Below, piece after piece: positions 26,558-37,517 of a stretch of DNA of 64,000 nt. Origin of the DNA: Diploscapter coronatus (Eukaryota > Nematoda > Chromadorea > Rhabditida > Rhabditidae); assembly GCA_964036155.1 (NCBI GenBank), contig OZ038423.1, positions 76,089,249-76,153,248 of the forward strand, given 5' to 3'. How positions within the stretch are numbered: position 1 is the first letter of the stretch; every line of letters begins with the position of its first letter. The notes beneath the pieces are model-generated. The model was not told the DNA's origin. It searched no databases and saw only the letters and a list, made by a program, of their open reading frames with translations. The position numbers and the translations under genes were made by a program.

Positions 26558-27367
26558 CAGGGGTGGGCCGGGACCGACTTTTAAAAAAATTCGGAACCGG
26601 GATCGGGAGTCTCGTTTAATTTCTAGCATTTTCAAGGTATAATAAACCTTATAAGGTGTGTCTCAAATTATGAATGCACTTTGCATTCAAGAAGCACTAC
26701 GCCTCAATACTTGAATTATTCCGGCTCGAATTTTGTACAGATTCTCTAATGTATTCCTCATATATCTGCAAGGTTTCAGTTCGATTCGATTTACTATGCT
26801 GTTTCTACCATTTTTTTGAGGATAATCCCTTAACTATGGAAAAATGCCATTTAAAGAAATTTATAAAAAAAATTTTGTGCCAGACTCCTATAGATTTTTC
26901 ATTATAAATCGTTATGATATTTTGGAAGCCTAATAATGATATTATCATGCCATTCTGTCAGTTTCTTGATAGGTTAGCTATACTCAGAAATAGCAATTTT
27001 TGAAGAAACTTTTCTTAATATTTTTGGACAATTTCCATAGTTAAGGGATACTTTCAGAAAAAATCGTAGAAACAGCATAGTAAATCGAATCGAACTGAAA
27101 CCTTGCAGATATGCGAGGAATATATTAGAGAATCTACGTACAAAATGAACCGGGATAATTCAGGTATTGCGGGTGTGGTGCTTTTGAACGCAAAGTGCGT
27201 TCATAATTTTGAGATATACCTTAGTCGAAAATTCATTTCATTGTCAAATTACTAAAAAGTGGCTACTTTGCTTATTTTGGAAATCGAAAGTTCCGCTAAA
27301 ATTTAGCCGGGATCGGGATCGCCAAAACGCCGGGACTTCTGAATTCGGAACTCCCGGCCCACCCCTG
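26558..27367. mobile_element. Non-autonomous hAT-like transposon with 8 bp target duplication
   Basis: The ends are perfect inverted repeats, CAGGGGTGGGCCGGGA at 26558 and TCCCGGCCCACCCCTG ending at 27367. They are flanked by ATCTCAAT on both sides (26549-26556, one extra T, and 27368-27375). A CAGGG terminus with 8 bp target-site duplications is the hallmark of hAT elements. No transposase frame is seen inside. Subterminal sequence (GGGATCGGGA) is also inverted. A second element is nested within it. Confidence 0.85.
26654..27221. mobile_element. Nested fold-back Tc1/mariner-like element with TA flanks
   Basis: AGGTGTGTCTCAAATTATGA at the left pairs with TCATAATTTTGAGATATACCT at the right, and the homology continues inward for about 190 bases per arm. 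TA dinucleotides flank both ends (26652-26653 and 27222-27223), as expected for Tc1/mariner insertions. It lies wholly inside the hAT-like element, so it inserted second. No transposase frame is visible. Confidence 0.8.
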
Positions 27368-27544
27368 ATCTCAATCGGCTATGAACGCCCGCTACAATTT
27401 ATAAACAAATCACCACTCTATCCACTTGACCACATAATTACACCCTTTTCCTCTCTATTCCTTTCCTAAATTCTCTCCACGTATCGTGTTGTTCCTCTTT
27501 GCGTCACACTATTTCTCTCTTCTTCCTCTTTTTTATACCTTCGT

Positions 27545-27720
27545 AAGTAAGGAAATAGTTTTTGGGTAAAAGTACCCATTTCTTGGACCAAAATCGATAA
27601 GGTTCCTTATGTTGCACATCAAGACGAAAAGACTTTTCCAGCCATGTATAATACTTGGGTCTACCATGCTTAGTATTCGAAAACTAAGCGTGCACAAACA
27701 GACAAATAGACACTTTGAAA
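27545..27720 (+). repeat. Direct repeat unit A, copy 1
   Basis: Contains GGGTAAAAGTACCC followed by a GTTGCACATCA...GACGAAAAGAC...CCATGTATAA block. It is about 85% similar to 28430-28605 in the same orientation, about 0.88 kb away. Preceding pyrimidine-rich sequence is also similar, so the repeat may start somewhat earlier. No coding potential is shared. Confidence 0.7.
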
Positions 27721-28429
27721 ATACTAAGAGAGTATGATTTAGAATTTAGAAGTTTAGATTTAGATAAATGTTTTTTTTTCTAAAGTGGTCTCAGCACAGA
27801 TTTTGATGGTTTTCTAAAATTGAGTTCAGCTCTAAACTTTTTTCTTTCTGAAATGATTTCAACTCCTATTTGATTTTGATGTTTTTGAAACAACTTCAGC
27901 CCAGATCTAAACTTCTTGTCTAAAATAACTTCAGTTCAAATCAAAACATTCTATTTTAAGTAAACTTTTGCTTCGAAAATTCAGCACAGATTTTGATTGA
28001 TTTCATACCAAATTTGCCCCACAATTTATTTACAAATTTTAAATTTCAGACAAAAAATCTTATTCTTGGGAATTTTTACATTTCTGATGAAAGATTCGAA
28101 TGTCTGCAAAAAGTGTAGTCCTTACAAAATATTTAGGGGAAAATTAGAATTTTGGAAGGAGAGTTAATTCCTGAGGTATTATATAACTTTTGCAAAAATA
28201 ATTTCGCCATTTTGCGGACAGCAGGATCCGAACACTACACTCACGTCACCTACTCGCACTAACCCTTGCCACTGAGAGTCGGGAATCATACCCACTCTTC
28301 CACAGGAACATGCCTTTAGCTCCTGTCATATTCGATGATTCACTGGGCCCTCTCTTCCCCCCTTTCCTTTTTGCTTGCTCTCTCCATGTCACATGCTATT
28401 TCTCTCTTTTCTGACTTTATACAGGGGAA

Positions 28430-28605
28430 ACCACATTTTTGGGTAAAAGTACCCATTTTCTGGACCAAATTTCACCGGGTTTTTTACGTTGCACATCAGG
28501 ACGAAAAGACCTTTCCAACCATGTATAACACTTGGGTCTACCATGCCTAGTATTCGAGAACTAAGCTTGGACAGACAAACAGACACACTTAACAAAAATA
28601 CTAAC
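28430..28605 (+). repeat. Direct repeat unit A, copy 2
   Basis: Second copy of the unit at 27545-27720, with the same GGGTAAAAGTACCC palindrome and the same order of blocks. The two could be ends of a larger element or independent insertions. Confidence 0.7.
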
Positions 28606-28609
28606 AAAG

Positions 28610-30040
28610 GAGAAGGAGATGTATCTAGGTTACGAGCAGATGTTTAGCACAGAATATATTTTTAAAATGTTAATAAGATCAATTTTGGATAAACTCACCA
28701 AAATATCACTGTCGAAAACATAATAAGAAGACTATTTTATGTTCGCTGCAGATATATGTAACCATCACAAATCACTTGATTGGATGCTTCATCTGACATA
28801 CACATATATGTGCCCGCCATGTATAAAAGATAACCGACAGAAGTAACTAATCTTTTATTAGTCAGTTCTGAAGCCTGCAAACGCACTTCATTGATAATTC
28901 AACTGTCACAGATTATCATTTTCATCCATAGGTTCCTTATCCAAATCAGAAAAATACGAAAAAAACCTTTGAAAATATTTAGAAATCATCAAAAATAAAA
29001 GTAATGCCAAGTAAGGCATTCCTTCCCTGTCTTTTGTAAGCAGGAAAGGGACCCATGCCCTGTAGTGAATTTGCTAGCAAACGAGACAAATGCAGACCGC
29101 ATCAAATAACCGCAACTTGTGTGGGAGGGACCGTTTTCAAAAATGTAAACAGATTTAGAATCTGAACAATGAGGTCTTTCAGGTGGTATAGGTTTTCGAA
29201 AATGTGCTTGCGCTCTCTATTTATAGCAACAATTTCTAGATACATGAACCTGATGACAAGAAAAAGAAGCCGATTCACGATTTCACCTTTCGGATTCTAG
29301 AAGATCGACGATATGCATTCTTCAGGTGATAGGAATATTGCATAGAATCTATGGGGTTAATTTAGAGCATATCAAAGCTGCCATTTACGGTTCTACTTTT
29401 CAATCTCCAAAACGACTATTGCATCAAGAAATACACGCGACTGGTCATATAATGATTTGTACCTGAAACCATCTCGATTTCTCAGTTTTACAATCTTTCA
29501 GTGAATTTAGTCATTCTGAGCGAGTATCAGGCCATTCCGTATAGCTCAGGCCTTTTTCATCGAGTTCAGAAGTAGAACATTTAAAATCGATCTAAAACAA
29601 AAGTCTAGGTATTTTAGGGAGAATTGGAAAGGCATCGACGGAACGGAAAAATCATGATGTTTCTGATAAGATAAAACGATAGACTTTTTTACAAAATTCT
29701 ATCAAAATCAAGGGTTGTTAGGAATTTCCGTTTCCGGTAACGAAATCGATCCTTTTCTAGGGTTCGAAACCGACACGGGTGTCTCAAAACTTCTCTATTC
29801 TGACTCCGATATCGGTTCCGGATTTTGTCAAAAGTTCATTCTGTCAATGCTTGACCAAAATAGTGACTTTTTAAATAGCAAGCCTGATAAAACAGAAAAT
29901 CTGATGCATGATAGGGAATGAATAGATTAATTCAAAATTAGCATTGCCCAGAGATTCTTCTCGATGTTTGGGTGCGAAGAGCGTGAGAAATGAAGAGAGA
30001 AAAACAGATAGTAAGTGAATTTTGCCAAAATTTTGATTTG
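28610..30040. other. Gene-free AT-rich stretch with element remnants
   Basis: No exon supported on either strand. Around 29690-29830 is a patch (ATTCTATCAAAATCAAGGGTTG and several TTCCGATATCGG-like words) that resembles sequence near 62230-62270, so it is probably a decayed repeat. Confidence 0.4.
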
Positions 30041-30531
30041 TGAACCAGGACCAGGCGAAATTCCGAATTCGAAAAAATTGGGCAATTTTCGGAATTTTCT
30101 ATTTGTTCATAAATTAATTACTTTTTTTCGATTTTTGTAAAATTCTATTAAAACAATCAATGCGAAACAAATTTCACGAACTGAATACTTCATAAAATTA
30201 TAAAACCCACAACTTACTTTTCTCGGCAATTTGGAAACCTTGCCAACTTTTCAAAAATTATAAATTATCTTATAAGGATAGGCTAAGGGTTTCATGGTAA
30301 CAAAATTGTCATCAGGATGTGTAGTCGTTTTGATACCAAATTTTCCTAGCCTTGCCTTACCCTATCCCTACCAGATAAATTTTATCGTTTTGAAAAGTTG
30401 GCAAAGTGGCAAGGCGTCCAAGTCGATTTTTTCTCAACGTCTTTACGCACTTGCACTCATTTTGCGCGCGAGTGGACTTTCGTTCGTCATCATTTTTTAC
30501 TTTTTTTTGCAAAGATTATTATGAAAATCCT

Positions 30532-30629
30532 GTGGTGATATTCTTTGCTTCTTAACTGCGAGTTCTTCATATTTTTACGTTGGGCTGGTAGCTAGTAACT
30601 CGCAGTTAAGGAGCAAAGAATATCACCAC
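30532..30629. repeat. 98-base hairpin with 33-base arms
   Basis: GTGGTGATATTCTTTGCTTC (30532 on) pairs with GGAGCAAAGAATATCACCAC (ending 30629) with a single mismatch over the 33 positions and a loop of about 32 bases. It lies between two degenerate CAGG-ended termini at about 30050 and 30726 and may be an insertion into a larger element. Confidence 0.75.
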
Positions 30630-30727
30630 TGATTTGGGAATAAAAAGGCTTGAAATCCTTTGAAAATATCTTAATTTTAGAGAATTTAAAAAAAAAAAAA
30701 AAAAAACTTCCGAATTCCGCCCAGCCC

Positions 30728-30985
30728 TGTTTACTTCTATCCAGGCCAGAGCGCACACCTCCTCGCCTTTCCCCTGATAATGGGATGCATCGTAAGTATT
30801 CTTCAACAAGATTTTCCAAGGGATCGCTAAACATTCATTAGAGAGCAGGGATATTCGCGATGCGGTACGATTTTTTTTTGCACTGCGAACATCCCTGTTG
30901 GAGAGTAATTGATGTTGCATCAATTTTGCATTGAGCATCATCTCTTCTTTCTCCATGCTATTTCTTCCATCCCCCTGGTAAGGAT
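30728..30985 (-). pseudogene. Exon-like open frame carrying an in-frame MITE
   Basis: On the minus strand an open frame reads MEKEEMMLNAKLMQHQLLSN and continues as ECLAIPWKILLKN and ALAWIEVN. The first two parts are separated by exactly 20 codons made of a 52-base CAGGG element plus its 8-base target duplication. At its 3' side the frame runs into another CAGGG terminus (about 30726) and poly-A-derived codons, so the coding part appears cut off. I do not recognise the protein. It may be an exon of the same broken gene as 25252-25706, but I cannot show that. Confidence 0.35.
30846..30897. mobile_element. 52 bp hAT-type MITE remnant with target duplication
   Basis: CAGGGATATTCGCGATGCGG at the left pairs with CTGCGAACATCCCTG at the right. 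The flanks TTAGAGAG (30838-30845) and TTGGAGAG (30898-30905) match at 7 of 8 positions. It belongs to the same family as the 258 bp element at 37260-37517 (CAGGGATGTTCGCGGTGCGG). Confidence 0.8.
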
Positions 30986-31110
30986 GCGAAAAAAGGGAAT
31001 TGCAAGGAGACGGGATTCGATGGGATCAAGTTAGAGGGGAGTGCACGTGAAATTTTCGTTTTGAAGACAAACCTACAGAAGTATTTTCCTAGAAATTTTT
31101 AACGTTTTAG

Positions 31111-34100
31111 ATCGGTAGACTGAGGAGATCGCCCCGACCCTCCCAATCGCCCGAGCACACCCGCCCGTCACGTTCGACCAATTCTTCGGGTAATTTAAAA
31201 AAGCAGTTTTTATAGAAATTAAGATTTATAGACATAGTAAAATGCCTATTTTTAATAACGAATTAGAATTAAATTTAAAACGGATTTTTTATCTCCTCAA
31301 AATTCTAACTTACCTGCCATGATCATTTTATTCAATAACTATGATATTTGCAGGATCGGCGACGAACAGTCAAAGTGGCATGAAAAATCAACAATCAAAC
31401 AAGACAACGATTGACACTTCAACCACTGTATTCGTCATTTTAAACACATCGGCTTCGAACGGCCGTCAACAGCAACAAGGTAGTAAATGATCTTCTCCTA
31501 CATTATTATACATTTTTTCTATGCGCACTTAAGAAAAGGGAAAGGGAGAGGGAGGGGTGGAATATACGAGTTTGAACTGACCTTATTTGATAATGCGATA
31601 TTGGTTTTGGAATATGGAAATGGTTTTTGGTAAAAATAGGACTCGCATTCTTCGCTTTCAATATCACTTCGGAATTGGATGAGGGAGTGGGGTTGAAAGA
31701 ATTCGACTAAACTAACTCATAATCAGAGATTAAAAGCTTGGCTAGGCCCTGGTCAAACTTTTAATCCCTGCTCATAACTTCATTCGAACCTTTGAAGTTT
31801 GCCAAAATTGGCCTCGAGCGTTTTTGAAAAAGATTGTGATAAGAACCAGAAAAATAAATCATGCGCAGGTTTGAATGAAAATCGTTGACCTATTTAGCCA
31901 TTTCTCCTGTCATGATAATGCCTACGATTTGCAAATTGCCACTTGCAAATTTTCAGAATTTAAAAATCCTACATTTCAGTTGGCGCTGCCCCAGGCACCT
32001 CGACTCGAACGGCAATCGGTGGAAAGGGCGCGAGCACGATGACCGCCGTGGGAGGGGCACCTGCCGGCGGATCGAGCACGATGACGGCTGGTTAGTCAAC
32101 AAAATGGACTTCAAAAGGCTTTTTTTTCGAAAGATTGCATCTTTTCTCGAAAATTGATATTTGTATGCAAGTTTGAAAACGCTACAACATATCGAATGGT
32201 GCAACCGTGTGACGTTTCGAGAGCAAGCCTCTCAGACCGTCCTCAAATCTAAAGCTCAAGTTACAAATCACTAACTTACATGTTTGCCTAGAATCAACCT
32301 GCAAATTTTATCAAGCACTAAAAATGCATTTCTTTCAGTTGGTGCTGCACCAGGAAGTTCGACGATGTCTGCCGGTGAGTGATTGATTGATAAAAATCTA
32401 AAATCATTACTTATTTACAAACATTACTTCAATGAAAATCTCGAACATTTCTGATCAATCCAAAACATAAAAATTCTATTGTATCGAGCACTAAATTAAT
32501 TTCGTTTAGTCAGCGGTGATCCGGCTGGAGGTTCGTCTACCGTGACTGCCGGTAAGCTGATTACATAAAAACCACCTTCGAATCCTCGGGCTTGACTTCC
32601 TCATTCTGAGAAGATTTAAAAAAAAAATTCACTCAAACTCGAAATTTCAAATTTACTAGATTAAAATGATGAGGATCAACCCTTTCAAGCACTGATAGTT
32701 TAATGTTTAGTCGATGAAGCTGATAGCGCAAGTGCGATGGGCAGGGCTGCGACTGGCGGTAAGCAAACCAACAAAATTGATGATGATGAGGAGGAGAATT
32801 TGAGTCGATGTGAACAGTTCTGCAGACATAAGTTTTATTTGCTTGAACATCGTTTTAATTACCTTAATCCAACTGTTCGGTTTAAATCTTCTAGATCCTG
32901 AAAATGTTCATATTTCTGCAAAGAAAATGTAGCACTTTTGATTGGTTTTATTGATTATCATATTCAGTGAATCTCACTAGTTCGATAGGATTAAAAAATA
33001 TTCAATCCAAAGCAGGGCTGTTGCGGAATCGAATTTTAAAAAATTCGGAGTCGGAATCGGAAGTGAAATTTGAATTTTTCGCGAGGCCGAAGTCGGAATT
33101 AAAATTTTTGCGAGGCCGGAGCCGGTATCGGAGTCGAAATCGCCCAAAAACGCCGGAATCGGAGTCGGGGTCGGAGTCGGAACTTTAAATAAAAAGCCCT
33201 AATTTGATTAAAAAATAGTATAGAAATGTTATATAACTATTTTATGAACAAATTAGGACTAATCTTTATAATCCTTGACATAGAGAACAAGAAGTACCTA
33301 TGTTAGTGGTTTGAAAAATTCCTAAATCTAGTCGAACCGAGCATTAACTCCTCACCATCCCATAGTGTTTCAAGCTAATCTACAGACCAGTTAAACCGCT
33401 TAACTTGAATTAATTTACAGAATACATTCCAAACGAAACTTCATTAGTCAACGATTTTAAATCTTTTTGAAAAATGTATTCCCCGTATTGTAAATTATAT
33501 TTTTAACAGGCTTGTGGAAGTCCAATATGAACAAGTTTTTAACGTACACAAGTCAGTTCTGCTACCTTATACTGAAGAACGTATAACCCGGCCGATTAAT
33601 TAGTTTTCAAAATATGACAAAATTTCTCTTGAATAATATTTTAGAAAGTTATTAGCCCGCCGCAGGCGAAGGTGGGAATAGGCCGTCTGATAGACAATTC
33701 TCTAAAAGAAAAATATAATCTTCTAGAAAAATTCTCTCAAGTTGGACATAGCTTTGTCCCATAAGCTACTCCAAACTTAATTGAATACATAGTCAATACA
33801 TAGTCAATCAAAACCTTTCAAAATGAACTAATTTTCCAATTTTGAACCAATTTGAACCGCGAAAATCACTTCCTAGCGATATTTCTACTATTTGAAATAC
33901 CATCCAAAAATACATTAAAGTTCCGGTTTTTAACCAAAATTTTGCCGGAGTCGGAGTTGAATTTTTCTCGAGGCCGGAGTCGGAGTCGGAACTTCCGCAA
34001 CAGCCCTGATCCAAAGTCTCGATAACTTGAAATGACTGATCTAGCAACAAAATCTATCTAATTCGAAGCTGAACTTATATTTTGATCATTCCAAAATTGT

Positions 34101-34885
34101 AATTCTAGGAGGAAGAGATAGAACGACTTCTGCATACTCCGGTGTGGGCAAACCAGCTGCAGGAGGCACGAGCGGCTACTTCGGCCCTGGAGCTGGTAAG
34201 ATGATGAGGAAAATTGAGTGAAATTGGAGATATTGTCGACGCCTTGAAAATTTGCCAAATGAAAGAAAACGATATAACTGCAGCAGAGTAATCTCTCCAT
34301 TCTGAATGCATATCCGAATAGTTGCATTCTTTTCAAGCATTTGCAGTTTCGTGATAAGACGTTTCCCTACGAAAAAATAATGCCTGTTCGACTGACTAAT
34401 TCACTTATTGAATTTCTGCAAAGAAAATTTTACTTTGTAGGTGAAATGCCTTTGAAGTTTTGCACATTTTCTGAGTATCGACAATAGAGCCGAACTCTGT
34501 TGAAAGGAATTAGATTTGTGAAGGCGATTATATCCTTTTCCAAATGCTTGATGAGAAGTTATTGCGATCGAGAATTTTTTCAACTGTTGAAAATAAGCTA
34601 AGAACTGCAAAAAATACCTTTAAAAATCCTTGACTGTAAATGATCATCCTGTCTGATTTCAGCAGGTGGGAGCGGTGGCGGATCAGGAGGCACCTCCGGA
34701 CAGGTACGAATTTGGATGAACAATTCTAGGATTAAAGTATTAGAATAAATTAGCATTTTGACCCTAGAGTTCGACTTCATTTCAAATTTAAAAGAAACTG
34801 TTGATTGCAGAGCGCATACTTTGGAGTGTTTGGAGGCGGTGCGGGAGCAGGCGGAGCGGTCAGTGCGTATTTCGCCCCCAAGTGA
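31111..34885 (+). CDS. Gly/Ala/Ser/Thr-rich repeat protein made from symmetric mini-exons
   Basis: Nine exons with clean splice sites: 31111-31189, 31354-31479, 31980-32090, 32339-32374, 32510-32551, 32711-32758, 34109-34195, 34663-34703 and 34811-34885 (TGA). Exons 2-7 are all multiples of three (126, 111, 36, 42, 48, 87) and all lie in phase 1-1. Several encode variants of one unit: VGAAPGTSTRTA, VGGAPAGGSSTMTA, VGAAPGSSTMSA, VSGDPAGGSSTVTA. The N-terminal part is Arg/Ser/Pro- and Gln/Asn-rich; the C-terminus is Gly-rich with repeated aromatic dipeptides (SAYSGVG, GYFGPGAG, SAYFGVFGGG, VSAYFAPK). No known domain; low-complexity, possibly structural or secreted, but no signal peptide is seen because the 5' end is not identified. 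A 996 bp hAT-like element lies in the intron before exon 7. A polyadenylation signal AATAAA is near 34917. Confidence 0.75.
31190..31309 (+). repeat. Direct repeat unit B, copy 1 (start of an intron)
   Basis: Starts exactly at the GT donor of the first recognised exon of the repeat-protein gene (GTAATTTAAAA) and ends at CTCCTCAAAATTCT. A diverged copy in the same orientation lies at 38373-38487, next to the breakpoint of the inverted duplication. Confidence 0.75.
33013..34008. mobile_element. 996 bp hAT-like non-autonomous element, perfect 8 bp TSD
   Basis: The termini are inverted: CAGGGCTGTTGCGGAA at 33013 and TTCCGCAACAGCCCTG ending at 34008. Both flanks are ATCCAAAG (33005-33012 and 34009-34016), a perfect 8 bp target duplication. 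The ends carry GGAGTCGGAATCGG-type minisatellite sequence in inverted orientation. No transposase frame is found. It sits in the 1.35 kb intron between exons 32711-32758 and 34109-34195 of the repeat-protein gene. Confidence 0.9.
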
Positions 34886-34912
34886 TCTCCCCTCAGAATG
34901 GTCAGCAATCTA

Positions 34913-34922
34913 AAAATAAATA
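34913..34922 (+). terminator. Putative polyadenylation signal of the repeat-protein gene
   Basis: AAATAAATAAA occurs about 30 bases after the TGA at 34883-34885, the expected place for a 3' end processing signal. Confidence 0.4.
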
Positions 34923-34924
34923 AA

Positions 34925-37250
34925 GATCGACTGAAAGAGATCAGTCAATTCGCAGTGTTTTCTTTGAACAGAACGAAAATTACAGAAGCAACAACAATAA
35001 ACACTGCAAGTAGACAGGGAAACACAGTAAATAAATTGTAAAATGAAAGAAAATTGAAATTGGAGGATAATATTTGGAATATCGAAATTCGTCCTGGTAT
35101 TGCGAACATAACGCACCCTCGAAGACTAGAATGGTCTTTGCAAGAAATTAAAAATAATTTGGAGTTAGGAATGTTTACATGGTCGCTTCACAAAAGTTGC
35201 TCAGAATTAAACGACGAATCGAATGATGCCAAATTTGGCCCATTTTATTTCAGATTAGGATAGGAGTCGAAATTTTGAAAAAGTTTGATATGTAAAGAAA
35301 AGCTTGTGTCGTGTCATGTGATCTTTAGTGGCTCTTGATAGCCTCATAAATTTATTTTCAAGAACATCTTTGCAAGGAAATTTGTCAAAAAATTAAGCTT
35401 CTGAATTAGAATTTGACTGGAAAATAGGATAATTTTTTCGAAGATAAGCGAATCTGAAAATATGGTAACTAAAAATAAGCTTTTGCAGAAAAGGAAGTAA
35501 AAAATGACGATTCAACGAAAATCACAGAATTGGCTGATGAAGTCATGAAAGCTGAAAATTGCAGTGATCGAATTGTTTTTTTTTGGAAAGTAAGGTTAGC
35601 TACCGTAAAACTCTAATTGAAACTCCTCGTTATCTAGAGATCATGTTCGAAATTAAAGCCTAAGAGTTTCTATTAGTTGAGTTATGGTAGATCGTGATAA
35701 GGCATTGCGATGATTTTGGCGATATGTGTAGGGAAAAAGCTGGGAAATGAATAAAATCATGGGCATGTGACATGTTAATTTCTAATATTCTAATCTGGAA
35801 AATGTTCAAATCCATAATTTTTGAAAAAAGAAAATACATTTTTTATTTCGCTTTTGAATCGAACTTGAAGAGTGATAAAGCAAAATGGCATTAGCAACTA
35901 ACCATAAATTTTGCTAATAAAATTGCATTTACAGGCTTTCAAGCATTATAAGAAAAAGCTACAGAATTTTTCATAATTTATCTACAACACCTCGGAATAA
36001 TATTGTAGACGATCCGAAATTCGAAATTGGAATCGAAATTTCGTCTCAGCTCTGCTTCGCATACCTTTACTGCATAACTTGCTCTCAAATTTTCAAGTAA
36101 AAATCTGTTTATCGATCGACGTTTTCCAAAGTCACTCCAAAAATCTTTCGATCAATGTTCTTAGCCAACGAGTTCAGAGCAAGTAGCATAACACGTCTAT
36201 TCTTGATCAGTTTTGGCTACTCCAAGCGGAAAATAATGGAGAAAAGATGCAGAATCTAAGAACAAGTATGCACACTGACTTAGCACAACATAGGACTAAA
36301 TTTTATCATTCATTTTCGCCATCTTCCTATATTCCCCCTCTAAATTCCTCCAAAACTTATCCATTCTTATTCTTGATATCGATATCTCAATTAACAAACA
36401 ATGTGAAAATCAGCCCGATCAGCGAACCCTTATTCCGCACCCTTTTCTAATAGTTTGATTCTTACAGACACTCGTTCATAAAAATCGTTTATACCTTTGT
36501 TTTGGCCTTATAAAAGTATACATTTAGATTATTGCTCGATACCGATGATTTTCAAATTCCCATATAATAGACTTGAGCCATTTCATCAATTGCGTAGTGC
36601 AAGGACTACTGCATACATTGTAGAGTGATGCAAAAAGATTTCGGACACTTAGTTTTTTTAGATGTTTTTCCATTGTAAAAACCGAAAAGATCAAGTTTTT
36701 CCTCGTAAATCACTCTCTATTATGATAAAGGACAAAATTCTCCTGTTAAGGTAAGTATTTTAGCTAGCACATCATTTTCAGGTGAAGATCAGCTTTTTAT
36801 TTTGATGTAAGTATCGTTTAGAAATAGATATATTTTGGGCAATAAAATAAATTAATTTATCTATTATCTTTATTATTTTTCCAGTAAAATATGCGTTGCA
36901 GCAGCTAATTCTCCATAGAACCAAATGAAACGGTAGGGAGCTGGCTTGAATATCAATCTTCTATTAAAAATATTGAATATTAGAATTAGAATAAAAGTAT
37001 AGATAGACGCAAAAGAAGAAACAATGTGTGAAATGTAGAAAACGAGCAAAATTCGCTGCTGCGAATTACTTGTTTAAGATTTGATACACAAATTAGCATT
37101 GCGTGAATTCAACGATGAGAATGATTTGCGGATGATGACTTCATTACTTTACTTCCCTCCGTGAAGTTTGAAATTCTCCCACCTGCAAATCTACGTCAAT
37201 GGGAATATTTTCGACCGTGAGTAATTGGCTATTGCATATTCTTTGCAACT
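34925..37250. other. Gene-free AT-rich intergenic stretch
   Basis: No supported exon. Near 36628-36656 is AGAGTGATGCAAAAAGATTT, which looks like a Tc1/mariner-type terminal sequence, but I find no convincing partner. A 69-codon open frame at 35054-35263 has no splice context or similarity I can point to. Confidence 0.4.
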
Positions 37251-37259
37251 CGCTTTTAC

Positions 37260-37517
37260 CAGGGATGTTCGCGGTGCGGTGCGGTGTGCGATTTTCAAAA
37301 TCCATAATTTTTCAAAACCATTTTTCTTACGAAAACTATGCATATTTCAGCTCAAAATCATTAAATTATGTATTTAGAAGCTATCTAGAGGCTATTTGAG
37401 CACTTTAGAAAATTTTTTTCTTCGTAATTGAGAGTTTGAAAAATTTGTCTTGCAGTGCGGTGCGCGGTTTTTCAAAATTTTTGCGGTGCGATTTTTTTCG
37501 CACCGCGAACATCCCTG
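37260..37517. mobile_element. 258 bp hAT-type MITE with near-perfect 8 bp TSD
   Basis: CAGGGATGTTCGCGGTGCGG on the left and CGCACCGCGAACATCCCTG on the right are inverted repeats. Flanks GCTTTTAC (37252-37259) and GCTTGTAC (37518-37525) match at 7 of 8 positions. It is a longer member of the family seen at 30846-30897. Confidence 0.88.

Noticed and set aside
28205..28300. tRNA-like or SINE-like sequence on the minus strand (GTTCGGATCC resembling a B box).
   Set aside because: No acceptor or anticodon stem could be folded around it, and the A-box spacing is wrong.
30050..30727. A single hAT-like element bounded by CAGGACCAGGCG and GCCCAGCCCTG.
   Set aside because: The ends are only loosely inverted and the flanking octamers (TTGTGAAC, TTTACTTC) do not match, so one element with these limits is not supported.
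35054..35263. 69-codon frame downstream of the repeat-protein gene.
   Set aside because: It is AT-rich, isolated and without similarity; most likely chance.
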